Positions 20,925-30,236 of a stretch of DNA of 40,616 bases are shown piece after piece. The stretch's first letter is position 1. Every line of letters starts with the position of its first letter. Origin of the DNA: Nemertoderma westbladi (Eukaryota > Xenacoelomorpha > Nemertodermatida > Nemertodermatidae); assembly GCA_032718475.1 (NCBI GenBank), contig JAUCBJ010001111.1:1-40616 (forward strand), written 5' to 3'. The position numbers and the translations under genes are program-made. The notes beneath the pieces were generated by a model, which had not been told where the DNA came from, searched no databases, and saw only the letters and a program-made list of their open reading frames with translations.

Positions 20925-21285
20925 ATAATAAATATTTCATATTTCTATGAAACTGCAAGTCAGAAACAATATTTACAATAAAGCCTCTCTTGTCTTTATT
21001 GCCTCGCTATTTACAATAACACACACTAACATTAATAACATTGGAGGCACTTTCCATTGACTTTTGAAAACTTTAGAAAATCTTATAAATATATTTGTGT
21101 CTGCATAATTTGTGGTCATTGTAGATTTTTTATGCATTTTTCACAAATTTTGGATAAAAAATGCTTAAAAACATTATCCGCAGTAATCATACTCATGGTA
21201 GGTCATTCTCGTCCTAGTTTACATAAGTGCAAATCAGGTAGTTTCTCAAAAAAGTAGCCGTGACAAATTCCAAATCAGATTTATC
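20925..21285 (+). repeat. Direct duplication in C-D intron of unit 2, left copy
   Basis: About 360 bp beginning near ATAATAAATATTTCATA, repeated at 21809-22168 with scattered differences. Units 1 and 3 have it once. The two copies bracket the LINE-X 3' fragment. Confidence 0.8.
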
Positions 21286-21293
21286 AGCAACAG

Positions 21294-21344
21294 AATAAAT
21301 AGTTCGTTTCGTTGTGTATAATATAAAAGTATATGTATAAAATA
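21294..21344. mobile_element. Stub of the foldback element (unit 2)
   Basis: The first 50 bp of the left arm (AATAAATAGTTCGTTTCG onward) follow AGCAACAG at 21286-21293, then sequence changes to material not seen elsewhere (21345-21431). Confidence 0.65.
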
Positions 21345-21431
21345 GGCAGATAAGCTTTCTCTTAGCGCAGTGGGTGTTCAAGAGCACCGAATGCAGACTG
21401 GACAGACTGATGAGGTTCTGATTAAGGATGA

Positions 21432-21797
21432 GGTTCATTGTGTCAAGTACAATGCACACATCTCCAACCAGACACTATATAACATTGGAGGTGTCTCATT
21501 GGTTCCCCCAAGCTTGACAATAGAACAAAATTGCCTCCGCTTTGCAGGGCATTGCTTTCGCCGTGAGAACCAGTCAGTGCATAATCTTGTACTTTGGCAG
21601 CCTCATGGAGTGAATAAGCATGGTGGACAGCCTATGACTTTCTTGAGACGCATCTTAAAGGACACTGGCCTTGAAGATGCGGATGATCTAGCAAATGTCA
21701 TGGGTGATAGGGAGTAGTGGTTGTGCAATTTTGTCGACAAGCCGGCACAGTATTCTTAATAATGCAGCTGCAATGCAGCATGCCGATCCTAGTAGTA
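21432..21797 (+). pseudogene. LINE-X copy 4, 3' fragment
   Basis: Begins in the CVKYNAHISNQT region and runs to the CCTAGTAGTA tail. A TAG (21715-21717) replaces the Trp in the final DRELW motif, and other replacements show it is older than copies 1-3. The open frame extends left to 21370 through unrelated sequence. Confidence 0.85.
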
Positions 21798-21808
21798 ACA
21801 GTTACTTT

Positions 21809-22168
21809 AATAAATATTTCATATTTCTATGAAACTGCAAGTCGGAAACAATAGTCACAATAAAGACTCTCTTGTCTTTATTGTCTTACTATTTATAATA
21901 ACAAACACTAACATTAATAACATTGGAGGCACTTTCCATTGACTTTTGAAAACTTTAGAAAATCTTATACATATATTTTTGTCTGCATTATTTGTGGTCA
22001 TTGTCGATTTTTTATGCATTATTCACAAACTTTGGATGAAAAATACTATATAAACATTATCCGCAGTACTCATACTCATGGTAGGTCATTCTCGTCCTAG
22101 TTTACATAAGTGCAAATCAGGTAGTTTCTCAAAAAAGTATCCTTGACAAATTCAAAATCAGACTTATC
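21809..22168 (+). repeat. Direct duplication in C-D intron of unit 2, right copy
   Basis: Second copy of 20925-21285. It leads into the site lacking the foldback element at about 22165-22190, then ordinary C-D intron. Confidence 0.8.
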
Positions 22169-22454
22169 TGCAACATTATTTCGGGCATAGCAGTCAATGA
22201 TAACTATAGTTGTTGGAATGGGAATTCATTAAAACCAAACATACAATTTGCATGGTCATTTCCAGAAGTTAATATCCACATCTACCACACATTTTCAGGG
22301 TGTCATATCCTCAAAATTGTATATTCTATATTATAACTGCAGAGCAAATTTGCAGGGTTTCTATTTTAACATCTCTGCCTGTGAAATAAATTCAAAAACT
22401 AGCTAACTTTGTGAAATTAACCCATCATACTAACTAGCTGGTTTCATCATTTAG

Positions 22455-22652
22455 GGCATCTTCACCAATCACTCATGATCAGTCTGAAACTAAAGAAATA
22501 CAAGTTGAGATGAAATTAGATAAAGATGATATAGAGAAATCAGATATGGAAGTGATTGAGTTAAATGGGAAGATTTCCAGATTGGAAACATATGATGGGA
22601 AACTTAAGAGAGATATCGAGAAAAATAAGACAAAACCTAAATCTCTTGATAG
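22455..22652 (+). CDS. Host gene exon D, unit 2
   Basis: TACTAAC at 22428-22434, acceptor CATTTAG at 22454, donor GATAG|GTGTGC; 198 nt, phase 2-2. Replacements against D1 include Val/Ile, Ile/Met, Ala/Glu and Gln/Asn. Open throughout. Confidence 0.7.
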
Positions 22653-22937
22653 GTGTGCAATACTTTAATATGCTTTCAGAATAATTTAATGTTTAATAAT
22701 GAATAATACAAGTACTTCAAAACTATGTTGTAAAACAGAAAATTTAAACAAGTAGCACTTGAAAATAAAGTAAGAATCCTAAATAAAATTATGTATAATG
22801 GCTTTGATTCCCAACTGATGCTAACTACTATTACTTCTGTAAAGTTAGAATATATATTTTTAAATAATTCATACTAACTCAATCATTTGTTCTGCACAGA
22901 ATCTCACCATACTAACATGTCTGACATCATCATTTAG

Positions 22938-23180
22938 AGTTTCATCTTCACCCATCACCCATGATCATTCTGAGATTAAGCAACTCAAAGTTGAGCTGAA
23001 ATCTGCTAAAGATGATACAAAACAACTTAAACTAGATCTCCAATCCGCTAAAAATGATGCAAAGAAAGCTGAGAGTGACTATAAGATCCTAACAAAGAGA
23101 AATAAGACTTTAGAAACTCACATAGAAACACTGAAGCGAGATATTGAAAGTCTAAAATGGAAACCATTGGCTATTGAAAG
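22938..23180 (+). CDS. Host gene exon E, unit 2
   Basis: TACTAAC at 22910-22916, acceptor CATTTAG at 22937, donor GAAAG|GTTTGC; 243 nt, phase 2-2. Replacements against E1 include Asp/Val, Asp/Glu, Gly/Trp and Lys/Glu in the last residues, which restore the Glu-Arg end typical of the other exons. Confidence 0.7.
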
Positions 23181-23386
23181 GTTTGCAAATAATAAATATT
23201 GACTTAAATTTAGAATAATTGCGTTTAACATTTATTAATAATAACAATTATGATCGGTGATTGTGTGAAACACGAAACATCAGAGGCAACCTTAAGGATC
23301 CTCTCTCTTGGGTGTTACCAATAAGGCAGGGCGTGCGCCACACTAACTCGCAAGGGTAAACAATGCATAACTAACCAGTTCTTTCT

Positions 23387-23415
23387 CCCCTCCCCCCCCC
23401 CCCTCCCCCCCCCCC
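23387..23415. repeat. C-rich tract in E-F intron (unit 2)
   Basis: Counterpart of the poly-C run at 11661-11687, interrupted by T. Surrounding intron shows no exon. Confidence 0.85.
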
Positions 23416-23757
23416 ACCAATGTTCCCATTATATCACTGGGTTTGCGGAAACACTAATGTTTAAATTATCTTTCGCCGCATCCACTCTCACACTGCGATC
23501 CAAACCAGGTTGTGTTTGGATTGGAGGAGCATACATATCGATATATTATCTGATCAGAGCTCATCCAAATGTCATCGACATTTAGAAATGTAACCTACTG
23601 AACTGAATCCCAGGTACCAGATTACCAACCAAATCTTATAAAGAAGAAAATCCAATTATGATATTGCCTTTAATTTAACGATCCATGCTAATTCATTATT
23701 TACACTGCATAATCATATCACACCATACTAACATGCCTGATATCCTTATTTATTCAG

Positions 23758-23964
23758 GGTTGCACCTTCTCCCGTACACATCACTAAAGACCAGCCCGAG
23801 ACCAAACAAGTAAAGGATAAGACGAAATCTGGTATAGATGAAACAAAGAAACATGGCGCTGAAAATAAATATTTAACCAAAATGAATGCCAAATTAGAAT
23901 CAGAGAATGAGAAACTTAAACAAGATATTCAGAGTTTCAAGAAAAAACCACATTCCCTTGAAAG
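23758..23964 (+). CDS. Host gene exon F, unit 2
   Basis: TACTAAC at 23726-23732, acceptor TATTCAG at 23757, donor GAAAG|GTTTGG; 207 nt, phase 2-2. Replacements against F1 include Leu/Val, Ser/Pro, Asn/His and Ile/Asn. Open throughout. Confidence 0.7.
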
Positions 23965-24005
23965 GTTTGGACAGTTATTTATACTAATATCTAACTATGT
24001 TTCAC

Positions 24006-24818
24006 TAGGTCACACACTTGCACCATTATTATTCATAAGTATCTTTCTTGGATTATGTTCTGCCTATATCTTTATACTACCACAATGAAGGAGTCATGGA
24101 AACAGCTCCTACCGTTCTCGGTACAGAAGAGGTGGTTATCCAGTCTTGCACCTATCTGATAGGGACTTTGGTGCTAACATGAAGCACTCTCGGAATTACG
24201 TGACGAGAAGTCAACTGGCTCCTCATCAACCATCAGCTAATGATTTCATTGGAGCAGGATGCTTCTATTCTTGGTCTTTTTATCACTAACATCAAGCATA
24301 AATGGGCCATTGGAGGATTTCCAAGTCACTTAGAATAAATCGAATCTTAAGCTTCGTTCATTTAGAACAGCAGTATAACCTTTACACCTATGTGGGAGTT
24401 CATGCTAGGTTCTAAATGGACACCAAAGTTCTGGATAGCACATGAACAAGAATTATATGATAGGTTCATTGTGTGAAGAAGTACAATGCAAATATCTCCG
24501 ACAAGACACTGTATATCATTGGAGGTATCGCATTGGTTCCCCCAAACTTTACAGGAAGTCGCTTTCACAAGGAGGACCCACCCAAAACACGATCTTGAAC
24601 TGTGGTGGCCTGTAATGTGTATTTGGAATTTGTTCCATTTGGAATGTGTAATCATGGTGGACACCCACCACTGACGCCTCTTACGGGACACTGGTCTTGA
24701 AGACGTGGAAAGTCTCGCTAAAGTCATATGAGACAGGGAGTTTTTGCCTTGTCCAATTTTATGGATACGCTGGGACAAGTATTTTCTTAATGCAGCTGCA
24801 ATGCAGTATGTTGATATT
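24006..24818 (+). pseudogene. Decayed LINE-X fossil, unit 3
   Basis: Same fossil as 12276-13044, with a short insertion near 24043. It is cut on the right at 24818/24819, just after its GCAGCTGCAATGCAG 3' end, by LINE-Z. Confidence 0.8.
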
Positions 24819-26722
24819 GTCGACGGAACCGCTGAACGTGGCAACACGCTGTGCAGTGGCCTGTTAGGTGCCGGCCTACATTGCCTGAATGATCCTGACT
24901 TTCCAACCTACTATTGTTGGAACGGACGTAGTTCTATTGATCTTGTATTCGCAGAGAGCGAACTCGCAGATGATATATTATTGAAAGTACAACCTACGAT
25001 AACTACGAAACATCAACGGGTATGTTTAGAATTACTGCTCGGAGAAGTAACTAAACCTCAGCATAGAACTAAAGACGTGAGGTCAATAGACGTTGACAAA
25101 CTAGGCGAATTGTTAAATCCAGACGAGTTCCAATCGGCACTTCATGAAGGAGTTAACTCTGCATGCTCATATATTACATCAGCTATAATCAACTCTTCAA
25201 CCACACCAACCCCACAAAAATCAAAACCTTGGTTTGACAGGCAATGTCATGCCGCAAGGAAGAAACTGACATAGAGTCTACATGCTATGCGAGAAAGACC
25301 ATCAATTTGTACATATAGAACCTATAGAGATCAGAAACGAGAATACAAACACATGTTAACAAACAAGAGAAAATTGTACCAGGCGAGGAAGGAACACAAA
25401 CAGATCAAGGACTGTGAGTCAGACAAAACCTCGTTTTGGAACATACTGAAAGGTCCACAACCGAAACCTGTTGCACACCAAGTTCCACAAGAATCGTGGC
25501 TTACCCATTTCAGTAAACTGCTGACTGCAACCCGCGATCCGAACCTGCCAGACCTACCTGAAAATCCAAGCAACTATCTCAATGCGCCATTCAGAGCCGA
25601 GGAAATTACCGCGGCGGTCTCGAATCAGAAAATAAACAAAGCAGCCGGGCCCGATGGAGTAACCAACGAATCTCTGAAGTGGGGTTTCGGCCATCTCCTC
25701 CCATATCTACTCGCACTATTCTCGCTGTGCTTCACAACAGTGAGTTGCCCGACTGCGTGGCTCGCCTCCTATTTACTCCCTCTGTTCAAGGGGAAAGGAG
25801 CAAAATCCTCTCCCGACAGCTATAGGGGTATAGCGCTTCTATCATGTTTATTAAAAACATATACCGCCATACTAAGCTCGAGACTATTTAAATGGTTTCT
25901 GCACAGCCAGTTCTACGATTATGGCTGTTAAATGCCTCTACGACCGAATAAATGAAGCCCTAGCACCATCAGGTGGACATTTATACTGTGTATTCGTGGA
26001 TTTCTCTAAAGATTTCGACTCCGTAAACAGAGAGATCCTATGCAAGAAGCTGTCCAGTTACGGAGTTAGCAGGAAGTTCATACGTGTGATATGGGCTCTC
26101 ATTGCCGTTAACTTTGTATGTATCTGCACTAGACCTTATATCATAGACCCAATAAGTCAATCTATCGGAGTTGTTCAAGGAGACCGACTCTCACCCCTGT
26201 TGTTCAGCCTCCTCATCGCCGATCTACCTGCATTCATTGCTATCGCAGCCTGTTGGGTAATTATGTATGCAGACGATCTCGTTATCGCCGGTGAATCCAT
26301 AGCCGTTGTACAGGATGGACGAAACAAACTATCTGAATATTGCGAGGTCAACGATCTAAAGGTCAACATATCGAAAAACCAAAGCTGTTAAATTTCGCAA
26401 TGGTGGCCGGTTGGCTCGAAGCGATGTTCTGATATACAACGGTTCCCCCATCGAGTTTCAACCTTCATTCGAATATCTCGGTGTGACGCTATCAACCAAA
26501 AACGGACCTAGGTCCCATTACGACCACCTGTATCGCAAGGGGATTGCCTGTTGTACGCGAATTGCAATAAAGGTAAAACTTAACGTTGTCTCGATTGCCA
26601 CCGCAAGGAAAATATGGCTAGCGATCGTCCTACCGTCTGTTTCTTACGGCTGCAACATTTTCGCAACAGAACCAAATATAATCGAACTCGATCACATCCA
26701 CCGCATACGTGCGTTTTATTGA
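24819..26722 (+). pseudogene. LINE-Z endonuclease C-terminus and reverse transcriptase, broken
   Basis: Opens with the last endonuclease motifs (TAERGNTLCSGLL, WNGRSSIDLVFA), then a linker. In-frame TAG at 25272-25274, after which the frame continues. RT: NKAAGPDGVTNESLK near 25635, SYRGIALLSCLLKTY near 25820. A frame change with loss of the GFR-type block lies near 25920. Then CVFVDFSKDFDSVNRE near 25990 (Lys-Asp in place of the usual Lys-Ala), VQGDRLSPLLFS and catalytic MYADD near 26262-26276. A second frame change near 26390 leads to the thumb (FEYLGVTLS, LPSVSYGCN). It ends at 26722 without the usual C-terminal region. Confidence 0.8.
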
Positions 26723-26790
26723 AAACTCTGGTTTGGAATCAGTAAATACGCATTGTCGACCGCAATCCTTTCCAGTATTGACCACACATT
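24819..26790 (+). mobile_element. LINE-Z fragment (third non-LTR family)
   Basis: Unit 3 only; it replaces about 100-150 bp of the F-A intron present in units 1 and 2. Encodes the C-terminal part of an endonuclease and most of an RT, with no recognisable 3' tail and no target duplication found. It therefore looks like a fragment brought in with a deletion. GC content and codon use differ from the surrounding AT-rich intron. Confidence 0.75.
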
Positions 26791-26817
26791 TTTTTTTATT
26801 TTATTTTATCATTATAG

Positions 26818-27018
26818 GCCAATGACTTCGTCTATCACACACAAACAAGATGACTCAAAACAACTTAAACTAGACCTGCAATCTGCTAAAAATGATGCAA
26901 AGAAAGCTGAGAGTGAAATTAAGATCTTAACAAAGAGAAACAAGTCTTTGGAAACTCATATTGACACACTAAAAGAAGATATTAATAGACTAAAACGGAA
27001 ATCATTGCCTATGGAAAG
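26818..27018 (+). CDS. Host gene exon A, unit 3
   Basis: Acceptor ATTATAG at 26817, donor GAAAG|GTTTGC; 201 nt, phase 2-2. Most diverged A copy (about six replacements against A2), several bringing it towards exon E (KKAESE). This could be a small conversion from E or retention of the older state. Confidence 0.7.
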
Positions 27019-27263
27019 GTTTGCTGATAATACATTTTACTTTCAATTATATGACCATATTTTGAGCGATTTTTCACAACCCACCCCTGCCCATGAAAAC
27101 AGTTTCTTAACATCGAATTTAAGATGGTAGTTAGGGCTAGAAAGTACTAATGTAATCAAATAAAGTATAAAATTTCTCAGATCATCTACATATATATAAT
27201 TCAAACACTCATTAACTAAATTAAGCACTTCATAATATTCGAATATCATCATCATTAATTTAG

Positions 27264-27374
27264 GGTCGCCCCCGAATCACACACTGATGACCATCCTGAT
27301 CAAGATCAAATTGCACTTCCTGGTGTGAGTTATGATGGTGAGAAGGAAACAGCAATACCCCATACCATAGAAAG
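27264..27374 (+). CDS. Host gene exon B, unit 3
   Basis: Acceptor AATTTAG at 27263, donor GAAAG|GTTGGC; 111 nt, phase 2-2. Identical to B1 and B2 by eye, while neighbouring exons A and C have changed. Confidence 0.65.
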
Positions 27375-27981
27375 GTTGGCATCAATAATTTACAACTGAA
27401 ATTGGTAACAAATATATTAAAAAAATTCCATTGTATAAGTCTGTCTCAGTATCCTCTTACAAACCACTTGAGTTAGGGATATCCGAAAAATGTCATCACA
27501 ACTATGGCAACTCCTATCATCCTATGATACATTACATGATTCATCACTGTGTTTCAAATCTCCAACTCATGTACATTCTCTATGATGTGCCATATTGTTA
27601 TTTCCCTCCTTATCCACTTGGATAATTCCTTTGATGGGGCAAGCATTTGAGTAAGCTCCAACTAGGAAACAAGTAGCTTACGATTGCTACAGCTAATTAA
27701 CATCGAGCACAAGTCTACACAGTGAGTGCTACTGCAGAAAGCCTGCGGATTAGAAGATGAAAGTAAGTGACATCCACTCTTCAATCAACAACCACTGCAT
27801 TATATGTGGCCAAGCCGATCCCCATCACTTCAACTGCCATGCATGCCTTTGCAACTACTTGTTTCTCAATTATTGAGCGCAATAGCTTTCTCAAATCAGG
27901 TGGTCCCTAATGCGGTTCTAATTAATTTCTATTCATATTTCCAGCTCCCAGAATGTAGTAAATTAAAATATATTTGCCATC
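27375..27981 (+). repeat. Intron segment S, full-length form (unit 3)
   Basis: Uninterrupted version of the B-C intron, without the LINE-Y remnant or internal deletion. A strong GTAAGT word near 27761 has no matching open exon before it. Confidence 0.7.
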
Positions 27982-28060
27982 CTTAATCTACTCATAGCTC
28001 ATTAACTTTTTCTCCATTCACTTAATCTACCCATAGCTCATTACCTATTGCTCCATTCAA
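27982..28060 (+). repeat. 39-bp minisatellite, 2 copies, upstream of exon C3
   Basis: Two units only, at the position where units 1 and 2 have about 33 and 18. Probably closest to the ancestral state. Confidence 0.9.
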
Positions 28061-28093
28061 TATCACCAACTAACATGATTGCTCATAATTTAG

Positions 28094-28300
28094 GGTTTCA
28101 TCATCAAATATCACTTACGAACAATCCGACCATAGAGAGTGCCAACTCGAACTACAGTTCTCAAAGGATGAAGTAGAAGTTTTAGGGGAGGAAATAAGAA
28201 ACTTAGTTAATATGAATGAAAAACAAGAATCGGAACTGGAAAACCTACAACAACAATTTGATAACGTGACTTCAGATTTAAGATCAAAAGAAATTGAAAG
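28094..28300 (+). CDS. Host gene exon C, unit 3 (last cassette in window)
   Basis: Acceptor AATTTAG at 28093, donor GAAAG|GTTTGC; 207 nt, phase 2-2. Replacements against C2 include Val/Gly, Asp/Asn, Lys/Met and Lys/Asn. No exon D3 is seen downstream: the C-D intron runs into LINE-X copy 5, which is cut by the LTR element. Confidence 0.7.
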
Positions 28301-29082
28301 GTTTGCTGAATATATTTTAGTTTTCTAGTTATATTCAGATACTAACTAACAAGCTAATAATAATACTATCTCATGTACTTAGCCTATAGACTTATATATA
28401 ATATTATAGGAAAATAAACATTATCATTCGAGTTTAAGACTCCTGGAACAGTTCCTATAATAAATATTTAATATTTCTATGAAACTACAAGTCAGAAACA
28501 ATATTTACAATAAAGCCTCTCTTGTCTTTATTGCCTCGCTATTTACAATAACACACACTAACATTAATAACATTGGAGGCACTTTCCATTGACTTTTGAA
28601 AACTTTAGAAAATCTTATAAATATATTTGTGTTTGCATCATTTGTGGTCATTGTAGATTTTTTCTGTATTTTTCACAAATTTTGGATAAAAAATGCTATA
28701 TAAACATTATCCGCAGTACTCATACTCATGGTAGTTAATTCTCGTCGTGGTTTACATAAGTGAAAATCAGGAAGTTTCTCAAAAAAGTATCCTTGACAAG
28801 TTCAAAATCAGATTTATCAGCAACAGAATAAATAGTTCGTTTCGTTATGTATAATATAAAAGGATATGTATTAAATTATAAATATATTTCAAAGGCTAAG
28901 TGCCAATATTGTCAATAATCTGGATACCTAAGACAGTAAGATGTGTGATAACTCTGTTGTAATTACCTATAGATTAAGATTCAATTAAACTATAACAGTA
29001 TAATAATAATAATAGGCCTACAATAGTACCGGTAACGACAAACAAAGCAGTAACAACATACCTAAGAGGACAGTACAATGTA
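28301..29082 (+). other. C-D intron of unit 3 with left arm of the foldback element
   Basis: 28301-28826 matches 7393-7915; AGCAACAG at 28819-28826; left foldback arm 28827-29082 ending GTACAATGTA. The right arm is not in the window, being beyond or lost with the LTR insertion. Confidence 0.75.
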
Positions 29083-29903
29083 TCATATGGTCAGGTCAGG
29101 TCAGGTATGTCATTGATCAAGCAAACTTGTCACCTCCATGCAGCATAAAAGAGGTTCCACCTGTAGCTGCATAGACCCTCTTACTAGGGCAAATCTGGTC
29201 CTGTAACTAGGACCCCCATCGTTCTGGGATAAGGACGCCATTGGTCCTGGATTAAGGACCCATATACTTGGCTGCAGGGGTATATGGCCTGGCCAGGCAG
29301 ATGGTGATCTACCAATGGCTGGTCAGGAGTAGTAGAGTGTTCTCATGTCCACTCTGAGTACACTTCACTGCGACCTGCACCTGGCAGCAGGGGTACAGGG
29401 CATGACCCAGCAGATGAGCTGCACAGCCAATGGTGGGTCATGTGCGCCAGAGTAGATATGGGTGATGGGCCTCATACCTGACTCCACTGCGACACCCACC
29501 CTGTGGAACGGCAAACCAGAGGGACCATGGAAGCCATTTTGGCACTTAGAAGGATAATTGAAGAGTTATCAAAACAGAAAGACAGGCATCTGGCTGTTAT
29601 CTTTGTTGACTTCTTCAAGGCCTTTGATTCAGTCTCCCGCTCACGTATGTTCAGCATACTTTCATTATATGGGATTCCTGATGAAATTATTGCAGCAATC
29701 AGATCAGTATACGATGGTTCGACAACATTTGTGTCTACTGTTGACGGTGACACAGAACCATTTGAAGTGTTATGGGGCTTCCCCCAGGGAGACACACTTG
29801 CGCCATTCTTGTTCATAATTGTGGTTGATTATGTTCTACGCATGTCCTTAGATCATCATAATGACGATGGGGTGATGATAACTCCACCTACTGGCTCGAG
29901 AAG
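29083..29903 (+). mobile_element. LINE-X copy 5, same insertion as copy 2, cut by LTR element
   Basis: Same left boundary, same leader and same leader-to-RT junction as 8170-9840, so it is the duplicated descendant of one insertion. The match to LINE-X stops after AGAAGT at 29903. Confidence 0.88.
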
Positions 29904-29922
29904 TTGTAAAGGCTTTTGCTGA
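29503..29922 (+). pseudogene. LINE-X RT fragment, truncated
   Basis: Holds the FVDFFKAFDS and QGDTLAP motifs; the frame then leaves LINE-X at 29903 and stops at 29922 inside the inserted element, before the FADD motif. Confidence 0.85.
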
Positions 29923-29958
29923 TCTAGCTAGTTATTTTCCCCACAAAGTACTCTGTAG

Positions 29959-30068
29959 GTGTTTTAACGGACATAAAAAGCCGTTTCCTTACTGTACCGG
30001 TGTTTTAGTGGACATAAAAAGCCATTTCTTCTGTATGTGTACTTTAGCGGACATAACTAGCGATTTTA
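29959..30068 (+). repeat. Three tandem copies of a ~40-bp motif in the putative U3
   Basis: Starts at 29959, 30000 and 30039; core GTTTTAGCGGACATAAAAAG with drift in the third copy. Directly repeated blocks 55-165 bp inside an LTR 5' edge are typical of U3 enhancers. Confidence 0.85.
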
Positions 30069-30129
30069 TGTCGCAATAAGCCAAATACTCTAAACATCGG
30101 AACTCCGATGACGACATCTATCAGCTGTG

Positions 30130-30236
30130 TCCACGTGTAACTTTTTCTTTGTTCGTTCTTTGTTTGGTCGACCAATCAGAGCGGTTTTCACTCTGTGTTG
30201 GAGATTGTATACAGAAACTCATGCAATTCAGTCAGT
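30130..30236 (+). promoter_or_regulatory. Candidate LTR promoter
   Basis: CACGTG E-box near 30132, CCAATCAG near 30171, TATAC at 30208-30212, and TCAGTC (arthropod-type initiator) at 30228-30233. Spacing of TATA to initiator is about 22 bp, slightly short. Weak as single motifs; the order supports it. Confidence 0.3.

Noticed and set aside
21355-21395. tRNA-like A and B boxes (TAGCGCAGTGG, GTTCAAGAG) suggesting a SINE head
   Set aside because: The two boxes are only about 10 bp apart instead of the usual 30 or more, and no second copy was found.
27431-27625. 64-aa ORF in segment S as an extra exon
   Set aside because: The frame is broken in the matching unit 1 and unit 2 sequence, and it lacks flanking splice sites.
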